Below, piece by piece: positions 12,251 through 25,002 of a DNA stretch of 64,000 nt (positions are counted from its first letter, which is position 1; the number at the start of each line of letters is the position of its first letter). The notes beneath the pieces were generated by a model. The model did not search any database. It was not told where the DNA came from and worked only from the letters and a program-made list of their open reading frames with translations. The stretch is taken from positions 62,001 through 126,000 of the forward strand of contig JADFUC010000598.1 in assembly GCA_019722365.1 (NCBI GenBank). The letters are read 5' to 3'. The translations under genes were made by a program, and so were the position numbers. The DNA comes from Lithospermum erythrorhizon (Eukaryota; Streptophyta; Magnoliopsida; Boraginales; Boraginaceae).

Positions 12251-13079
12251 AGTAACTGCAAAATAAAGGACATGTGTCTCTCTCCGCCCCATGACCTCTT
12301 ATTCAAAAGACCAAATGCGATCCCGAGGCCAAGAGAACTCGAAACTAGAAAAGAAATGTCTTTGTGACTACAGTAAGTTCACGCCCGAGGCAAGAAAGGT
12401 CGGGCCGGGCTCGACTTTTAGGCGCCTCGCTACATCTGTCACTTCCTTGATTCCGACATCAGCGATGTTTGTGAGCTACTTGAAAAGCAAAACTCATAGA
12501 ACTTCCCAAAATCAGAAAGAGACTGAGGGAGGCAAAATAGGAAGCATGGAGCCCAAAATTTTGCAGTAACCTAGGATCTTAGGGCATCCCATTGAAATTG
12601 CTTCATCTTCAAAGAAGCGGTGATGGATCTCTCAGAAAGAGGCAATTACCTTGGAAGAAGACGAGTCTCCTAAAATCGCATAACCTCGCGTCGTCCGGCC
12701 AGCTGAAGGGTGGCAGAAATACCCAAAGTTTTGGGAGAGCAAGCTTATCTAGGAAAGCATGGGCGGACTACTCAAGCGATGAGGACCACCGAAGCATGCC
12801 ATGTGTAATGTTGAAATCAGAACTCAAACAAGCTGTAGAAGCACTAAAAAATTTGGCTAGCGGCTTCGACAAGTTTCGAACTTTTATTTGTCGCGTTCAC
12901 TAATAAAGACCTTCAGCAAAAGATGATACTCATAATAAGCCACTACATGTATGAGAAACTACGAGAAACGAAAATGGAATAGCGAGAATATTGATAGGCG
13001 GAGATCGGCTACGAACATGCTCCGCTCCAGACTTTGAGGCGCTAAGCATGCAGCGAAGACTTCTGACGATCCATTATAA

Positions 13080-13640
13080 TTAAATTTTCAACCAAGAGAG
13101 GCAATCACAGGAAAAATAAAGTACGCTTGGTGATAGGGAAGCTGGAGACCACATGCTTGTGGTTCCACGTAGATGCCAAAAGGTCACATATAATATCACT
13201 ACTAGGAAGACCTTAGATCCTTGGCTGATATCTTTATCCCTTCGCTCGCTTTGATGCATGAAGTATTGTAAGGATGGGATGGAAAAAGCCGATCAGCCGG
13301 ATGAGAATCCATCCTTGATAGAAGAATCCCACTTTGTCGTCACAATACTACAAGAAGGCAAACCCGGCGTGAAGAAAGCATTTAGAAACACAAAGGCGTC
13401 TTAATCGCCTCAGCGGCCAATTTCAACATCACCCAAAGTGGAGAAGATCTAATTCAAGCGTTCAAAGGCCTGACCACACACCCCTACATTTCGGCCGAAA
13501 AGGTGGCGGTAAGCCCTTTAAAGATTTCGTAACAAAGGAAGGACCGAAGATAGAGCATGGAAGCATAGGCCGAAAGATTACGACCTCTCTTGAAGAGCCG
13601 AGGGTTTGATCACATAAAAAGCCATGAGACTGACTACACT
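13080..13640 (+). pseudogene. Tat-lineage protease-region remnant
   Basis: Landmarks across shifted frames are FHVDAK, then SLLGRP with a stop where Trp-Ile is usual, then CMKYCKDGMEK, ENPSLIEESHF, LKDFVTKEGPKIEHG and RGFDHIKS. This order is typical of the protease and post-protease region of Tat-type polyproteins. Frameshifts and stops make it non-coding. Nothing recognisable as RT follows. Confidence 0.7.
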
Positions 13641-14954
13641 TGAAGTGGCGAGAATAAAAGCATAAGGTGAATGATACAAAGAAGATGATAAAATAGAAAG
13701 TGGCCCGTCAAGAACTCAACCGCGGGGTTGGGATATACACAAAGCCACGGCTTGGGTGTCCCTGTCAAGAGGGTGGCGAACACATTTACATAGTAGTGGT
13801 TGAAGAAAAGGACTCCCATAAATCAAATACATGAGAAACGGAGCCAGTATTCCTCGGGTTAAGGCGTCTCAAGCTGAAAGAGAAAAATCAAAGAGGAAAT
13901 CGGTGTACAAGGTTAAGGATAAATTTGATTCAAAGGAAGTAAATAGCCGAGAATGGGAAAAATAACCTCGGAGCTTCAGGAGAAAGCACGAGAAGAAGAA
14001 AGAGGGCTGCGCGCAAACTGTGAGTTCAACATAAGAGAGGAATAAAAGATGTGGACAAAATCAGCAGGGGGTACGCTTCTTAGTCGGAAGATGCATCCAT
14101 GAGGAAGCGATGAAGGAAAAGATTAAATGTCCGACCTCAGTGCGTATCGATGAAAGACATGGGAGGCGTAAATTCAAGATGCCCGACCCAGAGCATGGTA
14201 CTCCTTAAGAGGAAGTGGAGGAGCTTCGAGACCCCACGATATGCATGAGTTGAGCCTTATTAAGGCCCTCCCTTTACCGCCCCAAGAGGCATCCTCGATG
14301 AATTCCTCGGGAAAAGAGCAGGGAGTGACCAGGAATATACAAATCGTCAGCGGCAGCCATGGAATGGCTGGTCGCCTCAGCGCTTGAGTATGAAGATCAA
14401 GCAGTTGGAGCTTCAGAAGAACAAGAGGAGGCATACCCGAAGAGCTACGCTACAGGCTTGACAAGCGACTGGGGTCCTCAAGTAGCGGGAAGCTGGCAGA
14501 AGGCCAAATTCATGATAAATGCCACGTGCGTACTTCGATGAAAAGAGGATGAAGGAGCCGAGTGTCGACGTGAACCTGGGGACACGAGGTCTCGTGCGTA
14601 ATTGTTCTCTAGGAGAACTAGAGGAACTAGGGATCGTATTTGTATCTCTGAAAGAAACCTGCACCTACGGGATTCTGTTATGCAGGCGAACGAATAGCAT
14701 TTTGGACCCGAGTTAACACCAGAGTGGCGTAGGAGCAGGCCCACACATAAATCGTCCACGGCGGAACATTGTGGAGCGAATGTTACTTCAAGAAGGCTAA
14801 TGCTAAGAATGTAAAGTCAGCCAATGCCTTGTTAAACAGAAAGCTGTGAGGTTGAGACTTAGCGCAGCAAAAAAGAAATTATCCCGGAAACGAGGTAAGA
14901 TGCATGAGCAATCGAGCCAAGGTTCAAATAACTTCTAAGCACATTCCACACCCT

Positions 14955-15122
14955 CCACGAGCATGAGGATAAAAGCGCAGCGGCTCACGAGCACGAGATA
15001 AACTACCGCCCTCGAGCATGAGGATAAGCGCCACTCCGGCTCCACGAGCACGAGGATAAGCGCCACGCCCACACCGCCCAGGCATGAGGATAAAGCGCTA
15101 CTCACGCTGCGCCGTCCACGAG
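14955..15122 (+). repeat. Short tandem array of CACGAGCATGAGGATAAGCG-like units
   Basis: About five imperfect units of roughly 30-40 bp, each with CACGAGCAYGAGGATAA followed by GCGCYAC-like sequence. It lies downstream of gag and protease in the non-coding part of the element. Such arrays are known in 3' untranslated regions of Tat-lineage elements, where they can seed satellites. Confidence 0.7.
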
Positions 15123-18100
15123 TTAAAACTATGACCCCACAGATGCGTTTGAGCGATCGCCGAAGGCGATCCATGATGCGTATGCAGCTTGATCGTATCA
15201 AGTGTAGCCGTAACCTAAAGCGAGCATTACGTATTGTCCTACGACGTGGATTAAATCGAAGGCATCTGACCAAAGAATGGAAAGTAGCGACAATAAAAGG
15301 CAATCATAAGAGAAATGCATTGAAGTGGGTAAACCATGGCAAAGTAAAGAGATCCGATGCGTCAGTGCGAGGAAAAGCCGGGGAGGCGATCCTACGTATT
15401 ATGCAGACTCTAAAGAGTTAAGATGAGCCAGTAGTGATGTCACCGACGATTACAGCTCTTGACTTGGCATAAATTTACATCAACAAGTAACCACTGGTAC
15501 CTTTCGTTGTGTCAGGCTACGTGAGGGTGGTTACGTGCAGAAAAGGGTTATCTTCATGCTCCTAGATTACAACTTGGGACGAGTTGAAATCACGAAGCTA
15601 AAATCTGAACACAGGGGCATAGTGGTGAAGATAATGGGGACAAAAGCGACGTAGCTTTTTAACCCACCTTCCATCAAAACACTCTGGAACTAAGCGGATG
15701 AATGAAGTGTCTACTTATTTATTTAAGAGTAACGGATACAGGGTCAAAGAATGATGCAGCACCGAGGTAGATAAAACTAATGGAGGAGGCAATCTCGGCA
15801 ACCCATCTGACATTATCTCTTAAACTCGGACTAAAGGTCGGTAGTTCGAGGGTGTTCAATCGAGATGATCGTCGGAGGATTCCACAATAGAGGGATTGTT
15901 CGGGTTGAGAAGAAATACATCCTTTCATGAAATTTTGGATCGTACACGGAAGCATGACTCTCGATGTCTACAGATATTCATTGGCGAATATACATATGAA
16001 TAGAAGCCGAGTCGACTACTAACATTAAGGCCGATCGGGAACATATCTACATCATATCAAAAGAGCCTCTAAACCGGACATGGTTATTAAGGCTACTAGG
16101 CTGTGAGGCCGATCGAAATATATCCCGACTTGTCCATCTGCCTCTATGTAGGACAAAGACATGTGACAGCTGGCCTCTAAGCTAGTTGAGACATATTCAC
16201 AACATCAACGAGCTTGAAAATCCACTTAAAGGGATGTACAATCCTACCAAAGTTAGCAAATCGGGCTAACGTCTTGGAAACAATTTGTTGAAGCCACTTG
16301 AAGCGAGATTATTAGTTCGGCGCGGTATTGCCTGACTACTGACAAAGTAACCTGAGAGGTAAATTGTTAAAAAGCAGAAAATTAATTTGCAATCACAAAG
16401 ATGGAGACAGCGCCAATAAGGCTCCTAGATTGCAACTCGAGACGGAGATACAAAGAGGCATAATAAAATCCTTAGATCTTGAGGACTAAGGTCAAGTTGG
16501 AAGTCTTGATGCTTGAGACAAATGCAATCACGAGAGCACAAGACATGAAGGGTAAGATAAAAATTCAAAAGCGAGGCCCGATGATAGCCTCGAGGGGCCG
16601 CACCAAACATGTACCCGAGTGCATAGCGAATGCAGGTTCCATATACTGACAAGAAGATGTCGGCGTTGTCATGAGAGATCAAACCGGAGGACTCGGATGA
16701 GCTAACCATAGGTAGAACAAAAAGCAAAGCCTTAACAACAAACCAAAAATTGTTGATGAAGCGTTAGAGCGAGAAGCATATAACATGAGCAAATCAAGAC
16801 AAATCGAAGCCATAAGGAGTGCGATTACAATGTGATGCATCCAGTTCAGAAAGATAAGCATAAATCCGAGAATACGGTCGATGGGGTCTTTACCCTGCTC
16901 CTCCGTGACACCGGCATCATAATAGAGTAACGAGTGGGAGATGAACAATCATCCCGACTCACGAGTTACTCGTACTATGGATCAAATCAAGAAAAGGTTG
17001 AAGTCAAAGTAAGCAAAGAAGAAAGTTGGAAGCAGTAGGGAATGTTCCACTTGGCACTAACGTCCACCAACAAAAGAAGTCAGCTGAGACAAGGGCGCAA
17101 AACCAAAATAGAGCAATTCTAAGAGCAAGTGGTCAAAAGCAAACAGAGAATGTTCTCAGCTTCATTTCAATGCAGCTAAAACTTCGTAGTTCTTTAGGAC
17201 GAATAGTGGGGCATAGGGATATCCGTCTTGCCTACCTCGTGAGCTATGACCAAAGGCAAGCGAGGCATCAACGAGAGAATGATAAGAGGAACATGTAACA
17301 TCTAAGTCATGGCTCGGCTCACAAAACAAGAAGAAACAAAGCAAGCGTGCGCGGCGGGAAGGGAAAGGAATGTTCCTAGGTTCATTACGCATGCGAGTTC
17401 GACCTACGCTACGTGAATCTGAAAGGGCACCGCGAGTGCAGTCAAATCAAAGAAAGGCAAAAAAAAGAAAAGCAAACAATGGGGCAAAATCGGCACTCTG
17501 AGTTCATTAGCAAAGCGGAAGAGTTAAACTCTCGGATATATAAATATATCTCAAAATAAAGCGTCACGGTAGTTCACGAGGTATTCTGATAAAAGCGATT
17601 ATTTGTTTTCACGAACCAAATCGGTTTTACTGCGAAGAATTATTTTATATTTTCGGAACTCTATTGAGTTAAAGATCGGTTTTTATGATCGAACTAGTAC
17701 GTAGGCGATTGATCCATGGCACAACCAAAAATACCGCAATCAAGCGATTAAGTATGAAAGTTACTAAGCTTTTATTGATGAAATTCGAATTCTTTAAAAA
17801 GTTATGGACTTTGATACAAATTCTAGCTTTAATCTTGCAAGAACACATGAAAAGATGTTAATATGGTGATGTAATCATATAAAAATATCAAAGTGTATCA
17901 AGTTGTGCAAGAAAAGAAGAAAAAAAAAATCAAGAAAATATAGTCGCGCGTACGCTTGAGCGCGGCTATGGTGGAAAAAGATGGTGAAAATTTGATTTTT
18001 TTTTTGGTCTCATCTCATACTTAAATAGACAAAGCCTAGTGGACCCGAAGCCCTAAAAGCCCGTTGGTTGGTTCTTGGTGGACAAGTAAAGCTCGTGTTC

Positions 18101-19249
18101 GGAAAATGGAAGCCCAATCGAACAACTGCTTTGTCTTCATGGGATGGTCAAAAAATTTCACGTGCAAATTTATTCCAAATATTTATTAGTTAAGCTTGAA
18201 ATAAATACCGACCTAAAATGGCGAAAAAATAGTTTAATTTTTAAATTAAACTCTAAAATTAAAATAATTAATTCCGAAGCCAGCGGTCAAGATTAATTAT
18301 TTTAAAATATTCTTTATGACTCGAAATTCATGTTAAAATTGAAGATATTAATTAGTTAAAATCAGCGAGAATTCGAATTAATATCAATGCAATAAATCTA
18401 GAGTACTACCATATGGCGTATGTTAGTAGTAAAATTTCTAGAAAATTAAATGCAATCATCGCCACATGGATTAAAAAGAATTAAATGGGATCTTAACGTA
18501 TTAAATTCATGTTAACATTTAAAATCCCAATAATTTATTCTCATTAAATCCTCTACGGATCAAGAATTAAAAATGGGATCTTAACGTTTCCTCGGCGGAT
18601 CGGGGAATTAATGGGTTTGCTGTATCTTAAATTAGATGTTAACACAAAACCCTCAACAAATTTAATTCTCGTGATGAGGGAATTAAATGGGATCCCAACG
18701 TGTGATGGCATTAAATTCCACATAAATTAAGTCTTAAATCGAGTCGATCACCGAATGAAGACTTAGTGGGAGATAAATTGACATATCAAATCATCTCGCT
18801 GACAAATCCTAAACAAGTATTTATCACATAAGTCCTTGAATGACGATAGTTAACTAGGGAGTGTGATCGCGTGATCCGTGAAATATCTCTATAAAACAAG
18901 TCATAAATGCTTTCAAAGTCCCCAATGACATGGATGATGATTAAGGACCGTAAAAGCCTTAAATGCAATGCAAATAAATCAATCTGGGTTAATCAAAACT
19001 GCGGACTCGCGAGGGGAGAAGTGTTAACCAGGACCGAGATGTGTACTAAATTCACGCATCGGAAGCTGAGGTCCAATATCAACTATAAATCCAATAGTCA
19101 GCCGAGATTGAGGTCGCTAATCGCTTAAAAAGGAGTAGCGGCGTCTTTGAAAAGAAAAAGACCCATAAAAAACCAACACGTGTTGGAAGGTGGATATTAT
19201 GCAGATTAGAACTTAGATACCTACTCGTATGTATGCAGTTCGAGGGCGA
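15123..19249. other. Non-coding 3' interior of the Tat-type element
   Basis: No polyprotein domain is recognised on either strand. Two weakly similar blocks occur (GCTCCTAGATTRCAACT near 15558 and 16421). A motif close to TTAAATGGGATCTTAACGT recurs several times at 18480-18720. All open frames here are short and featureless. Confidence 0.45.
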
Positions 19250-20574
19250 TGCATCGGCAATCGAAAATTTATCAGAAATAGTGTTAAATTGATTAAAGAT
19301 GAATTAATCAAATTAATTAAAGGTCGGACGGCTAAAAATGCCACGTGGCGATTAGGGTTTTCGATTAAACCACCGACTCGGAAATGAAACCCCTGGACGA
19401 GCGAGGGTTCTGTATCCATCGAAGCCCACGAAGTTAATAAAAGTCAAAGAATAAGGGTTTCTCGTTAATTAACCTGGTTGGACTCGAAATAGGGTTCGAG
19501 AGAGAAAGTAACCTGCATTAAATGCCGAGGATAAAATTGGGGCTCGAAAACCTAATTTTTATTGATCAACTTCGGCCCAAAACAGTCTGGATTCAGAAGG
19601 CACGTGGCTCGAAATGAAGAATCTCATAAACCCACGGGGTTTTAAATGAACCCCATGAAGTTTGGTGGTGCAAAATGACACTCATAGTATTGTGGATCAA
19701 AATCATCACTCCCGAAATTCAGCGTGGTGCAAAATCAGAAGGCTCTCCCGAAAGGTTCGAGTCCGTATGAAAATATGTTTGATCTAAAAAGAACACGGAA
19801 CCTTCCTACGCCTCAAAATAGGCCCCCAAAATCAATACTTGGGCCACCAGAAATTTCTAAATCATCAAGCCGGTCGGATCTTTGCCTCGAAATTCAGCGG
19901 TCAGATGATGATCTACCCCAATCAAACCCATTGTCGAAACAAGCGTTTTGAGGCCCGAAGCCTATAAATACTTTACCCCCGTTTGGCCGACCAAATGTTT
20001 TCGCCTACATAAGCTCCTGAGAGTACACACTTAAAAAATACACAAAACCCCTAAGAAATTCAAAAGAGCGATCTACGAAATTTCCTAAGTTAAATCTTTG
20101 AACCATGATAAAAACAAATGTCATTAATTTGAAAACACCTAGAGGTAGCGTAATGGCGCTGAAATAAAGGATTATTCATGAATGCAGTAATTCTTCAGAA
20201 GTTGAAAGCAAAATCGGCGAGAATGCGACATAAGGTTCTCAAGAAATCTTGAATATTCGGGATTAAGGCATATAGCCTGATTATTCATAAATTGGATGAA
20301 CACTGATAAATTTTTAGGTTCGATTAAGTAAATCGAATATAGGAATAAGCGAGTATTGGTCCATATATGCGGATTACATGACTGTGAGAAGCAACTGCTG
20401 GAAGCTTTATCTAGTTGATCGATTATCATCGACAATGTTGGGATATTTCGCGCCCGTGATAAATCCTACTACTGTTTCATGTTGCTAAGGCACGTTGTAG
20501 TAGAAGCTAAAGTGAAAGTAAGCAGGAAGCTTAAACCAAGTGAGGCCAAATCTCACTAAGTCCCAAGTAAGGCC
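19250..20574 (+). repeat. 3' LTR of the Tat-type element
   Basis: Direct copy of 9623-11013, diverged by many substitutions and indels. It has a TATA box at 19963-19970. The end is placed near GAGGCCAAATCTCACTAAG and GTCCC, by alignment only. Confidence 0.75.
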
Positions 20575-21107
20575 AAATCTCGCTATAAGTTCCGTAGGTC
20601 GTATCGCCGGTCATTTCTATGACAGCAATTTGTAGCATTTGCGTAATGCAAGAAAACGCGTTGTATTGTTCCTTCACTGTCATTTCAATGCATTTCGAAG
20701 CTCGAGTTACATCTAAATCAGAAGTGTCATGTCGAGGCAAGCAGAAAGTTCTATCAAAGAGACAGAGGCCTCTCCGAGCCCACAGTCAGTTCTGAGGTGA
20801 GCTTAGTCAAATCAGTCAGCCCCAAATGCTATAGCTTATCGGTATGAAGTCCCATGGCCCCGATTGTAAAAGCCATGTCCTTGGCTGCAGAAAACTGCGA
20901 TAAGTCCATCAAGTCTGAAGTAGACCGGAGATCAGAGTCGAAGACCCAAGATCAAGAATCCCGTACATGGCCAGCTGCGAGAATCTATTTGCTTTGAGAA
21001 CAAGAATTTCGAGCGTATCGAGTCGGTGGTGCCAGTCCATAAGGACGAGACATCTATCAATTTCGCTCAGGAGGCTTATCCAAATCAAATTGACAACAGC
21101 CAATTTA
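20575..21107. other. Spacer between the two LTR elements
   Basis: About 0.5 kb with no recognised coding region. It includes a short internal repeat of AGGCCAAATCTC near the left edge and a primer-site-like stretch at its right edge (see findings). Confidence 0.3.
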
Positions 21108-22185
21108 TGTGTTAAAGACAGAATTAGGATGGTGTCAAGTAGTATAATGAATAAGAACGAGTATCGTCTCACAAATTCCAATATACTAAGTACTAGGCCT
21201 TTTCTTAATCCTTAATTAACTAATCACTAAAGAGTAAATTTTTATCTAGACTACTTCACTAAATTGACTAAGAACTTAAATTAACTAAACTGACTGAATG
21301 CAAAAGTAGTGGGTTGTACTTAATATTCGAAGTATAGTCGGAATAGCGTGATTTCATCGGATCGTCGGATTCAATTTATCTAGTAGTTGCTATTGGTTCA
21401 TAGCAAGCATTCTATACAATTGATATTACTTACCGATTAACGCGATTAAAGTCTCTAAGAAACTAACTATATCTACATGATAGCTTAAAATAGAGATGCT
21501 TTAATAACTTATCTTTATTAAAATTGCGCGTAAGCGTTACATATCTACATGGTAAGTGAAACATGTGTTGATTATTAATTAAGTAAGTAACCTATTTCTA
21601 GCAATTAATCGCATATGAAGCGACTTAATATTGATATCAAGATATTAAATACTAATTATCTTTTAATGTCGAAATTATGAAGCGGAAATAAATTAACTCA
21701 AGAAAATCAAATCATCGATCAGCTACGTAAAGTAGTCTGGCCAATAATAAAATTGAATTCATTATAAAAGAAGACATACAAATAAATACATGAAATTAAT
21801 AGCATTCATCCTTAACAATAAAAATAACTTGAATTAGAAAATATTCAAACGATTAAAAGTAATCAACTCGACTTTGATGGTGTGCCAAAAGCTCCAACAA
21901 AGTTGATGACTTAACTTACGGAAATTGAGATATCTCTTTTACTTTAACTTCTCCTCTTTTATAGGTTTCCATAACTGTAGTGATGGGCGAATCCGCATTC
22001 TTGGATCGCTGACTCGTGTAACTCTTAGTGGTGCTTTCGTATCTTGATTCAGCCCGATCGCTTGACTGCTTAGTATTGCCTAAGCACAAATAAAGCGAAA
22101 ACAAGTGCAAAATTATATCGGATTAAGGTAAAAATAACATCGGCTAATACGTGGTGGGCCTCAAAACATGTATAAACACTTATCG
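21108..22185 (-). repeat. 3' LTR of the Athila element
   Basis: On the minus strand it starts near GATAAGTGTTTATA and ends AACACA, matching 30364-31459. Shared blocks include CAAATTCCAATATACTAAGT and TCTACATGATAGCTTAAAAT. The purine-rich approach usual before such LTRs is degenerate (AAGAACTTAAGTGCCAAGC). Confidence 0.85.
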
Positions 22186-24199
22186 CTTGGCACTTAAGTT
22201 CTTGTTTGTCCTCGAAAGCGAATGACATAGGAAAGCGAGACAAATTAAACGTCGAGGATCTCGAGTACTTCATATATCATTGAGTTCTCGGACAACAATC
22301 AATCATGAGTAATGGCTCTTTACTACTTAGCTAAGCGTAATATCATCGATTCATCGAGTAGATAATTACGCTGGTGAATTTCATTACCAAGCGTCATTTC
22401 GAATGTATCGAAGTGGTTTTTACATTTTAAGCTCGATTCTAAATCATGAATGTTTCTACCACATGTTTGGTTATACATCTATCAATCCATAAACAATGCA
22501 TGCAACATAAGTCAGAAGGTCTTTTGTAGGATTGTAATGAGGCTTAGTGTGAAAGGTAGGAAAAATATTTGACACGGGCTTTATGCGAGGAGATGTGAAA
22601 CTACGAATTAATTATGCTGAAAATAGCATGTCTAAACAACTACACCCTTCAACTGACATTCTACATCTCGTTTAAGTACCATCCTTCCTTGCCGTATTAC
22701 TTTTTCATATATTTTTTCTTAAGTTTTTTTTTTTTTCGTGAGAATACGCGTAAACACTCAGAGACACTTTTCATAATTGGCAGAATTTGTTCTTTTCACT
22801 TTGAGATCATATTTCTCAACATGTACTTATCCTTTTTAACTTTTCTTTTTTCTTCTTTTTTTTTTTTTTTTCAACCTTCGATGTTTTTCTCGCTTCCCGC
22901 GGCTTGATTAATTCAAACTCTTAGCAAGCCTGATTGACATAGATAATTCAAAGTACACTCCAGGCGGGACAACATAGTAAGAATAAGGAAACATAGGCTT
23001 ATAAGTGCGGTATAATCGACAAGAAAGGTCACTTAGGCTCGAGGGGTTATTTAGTGGATGATACATTGGGTTAGCCTTTAGGATAACGTGGATTATAACC
23101 TAAATGCCTTCGTCATTTTTATGCGTGCATACAAAGCTAGAGGAGAGAGAGATTCAAAACAAATTCTGAAGAATACAAAACATGTGTAGAATGTCTCAGC
23201 ATCAAGAAAGAAACTCCTGACATAAAGTTAGGCACAAATCTCACCGGAGTAGGGTATATTCATTTATGAGTTATCTACTCGAAACTTGATTAAAACATCG
23301 CACCGGCTAAGAATGTCAAGTCAAAAACTTCCGATCAATCATGCGAGAAAATCATCGTCGAATGACATCTGATTTACTATTGATCAGGGATACGTCGAGA
23401 TTTATCAGATTAAACTTATCATATACTTAAGGACGGTCATTCCAAGCTCCTGCAGCCAGACAAGACGGTATCCTGATATAAATACGAAATAAAAGTAGAC
23501 AAGTAAAACTTCCCTGACAAGTGCAAGGTGGGGCGACTCGGCATCAAGAAGAAGGTGGATGGGAGGCATCAGCATCCTCCTGGAAATCGTCAGGCCAGAA
23601 GCACAAAATCTGTAGTAACAGTGCTCTTTGACATCGATCTCGGCGCTTGTAGGATGGTACATTGTGAACACGATTAGATAGATCACAAACATGTGGGGTC
23701 ACAGGAGCCTTGCTTGAACTTGCTTTCCAGATATAAGCGTTAGCATTGGGATAACAAATGCGACGTAAGCAGGGAGCAAATGCACAGCGCGCTATGCTAA
23801 ATAAAATGAATAAGTGCGGCGTGCTTATACGAGCAGGGGAATTCTGCGAAAGTGCGAGGCGCTACAACCCGTCGAGCCCGTAAACATCACGCCTATAAAA
23901 AACTTTTAACCGCAAATTGCGCTCGAGATATCCAGGCAGAAATAAATTACTACGAATAATGCTCCAAAATACTTAAAACAAATCCCGGAATGCGAGATCG
24001 AAGCCTAAACTTCATGAAATCGATTAAAAAAGTGCTTGAAACAAAAGCGAAATCAAATTAAACACGTGATTAAGCGAGAAAGCGGAAATAAAAACATAAC
24101 TAAAATAAATCATTAAAAACCTAAATTAAAAAAAAATAAAGTGCGGAGGTGCCAACATAAAATTGAAAATTAAAAATAAAACAATTAAAGCAGCGAATA

Positions 24200-24660
24200 C
24201 GAACAATTGAGTGGGCGGTGGGCTTCGCCGGAGACCAGCGGCGGCGACCGGAAAAAGTGATCGGGCTTGTTGAAATGGCTATGGCTGAGATTGAGCCGAT
24301 TCTTGGCTGGGGATCGTGAGCTTTTCGGATCTGCCGGCCCCATGAAATAATAGGAGTGGGAGGTGGAGGCGGCAGTGTTTGAGGTCGGGCCGAGAGAGGT
24401 GGGAGGTGGAAGCAGTCTTTGTGAGCTGCTTAGGGCTGGGCCTGTGGGCGGGGATCGCGGCCCGGAGTTTTGGGGAATAGGCGGAAGTGGTGATGGGGGG
24501 TGGCGGATTAGCGCCGAGGTGGGAGGTGAGAGATCTGGTGGTGAGTTGTGGGCGGCGATTGATCTCGGCCGACCGGTGGGGCCAGCCCGGCAGAATCTGC
24601 CGAGCCGGATGCAGTGCGGCGGGCCCAGTGCAGCTGGGATGGGGTTGGTGAAGTTAGGGA
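24200..24660. other. GC-rich island inside the Athila 3' region
   Basis: About 460 bp rich in GGCGG, GCCGG and GGGTGG, unlike its AT-rich surroundings. A 130-codon plus-strand frame (24363-24755) crosses it and is Gly/Arg-rich, with no recognised domain. It may be captured host sequence or a GC-rich untranslated part of the element. Confidence 0.5.
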
Positions 24661-24674
24661 AGAGTCTCCTTCCT

Positions 24675-24733
24675 TTGTTTTATTTTTATTTTGTTTATTT
24701 TATTTTATTTTATTTTATTTTATTTTTTTTTGT
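24675..24733. repeat. (TTTTA)n microsatellite
   Basis: Repeated ATTTT units after TTGTTTATTTT, ending in a T run before GTTACAAATC. Confidence 0.85.
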
Positions 24734-25002
24734 TACAAATCGACTTCCAGGGTAGTCGAAGTAATTGCCACCGACTAGCGACTAATCTGCTTGGGACCAC
24801 ATTATTCTCTGATAGCGTCCGTGATGGTCAAGAAATTTGACCTCCGGCAGCAACTAATACGCGAACACATTATTTTCCTATTATCATGCGATGGTCAAAA
24901 TTTGACACAAAGGCATCAGCTGCCCCAAGCGTCACGCCCGGCCAAATCTACTTTAATTTTTTTTTTCGGCACCTAAAACTAAAAAATAAAATAACTAGCA
25001 AT

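Larger units (their letters stand above)
9623..20574 (+). mobile_element. Decayed Tat-lineage Ty3/gypsy LTR element with gag and protease only
   Basis: Two direct LTR copies of about 1.3-1.4 kb (9623-11013 and 19250-20574) enclose about 8.2 kb. The interior holds gag and protease remnants of the Tat (Ogre/Retand-like) lineage, then a tandem array and long non-coding sequence. I could not find RT, RNase H or integrase motifs on either strand between 14 and 19 kb. Every frame is broken. The element therefore looks non-autonomous, like gag-only terminal-repeat retrotransposons, or is an internally deleted copy. The lineage call rests on the gag and protease motifs. Confidence 0.7.
22186..25002 (-). 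other. 3' non-coding part of the Athila element
   Basis: Sequence between integrase and 3' LTR, where Athila elements may carry an env-like frame. None is recognisable. It contains poly-T runs (22725-22740, 22855-22872), a GC-rich island (24200-24660) and a TTTTA microsatellite (about 24675-24733). Confidence 0.5.

Noticed and set aside
15131..15421. 96-codon Arg-rich open frame inside the Tat-type element
   Set aside because: It overlaps an opposite-strand Arg/Ser-rich frame of 122 codons at the tandem array. Both reflect repeat composition and show no domain.
22614..22907. 97-codon Phe-rich hydrophobic frame, membrane-protein-like
   Set aside because: It is produced by poly-T tracts in the Athila 3' region. 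No env-like features beyond hydrophobicity.
24363..24755. 130-codon Gly-rich frame in the GC island
   Set aside because: GC-rich sequence lacks stops by chance, there is no recognised domain, and the end runs into a microsatellite-encoded Phe/Leu tail.
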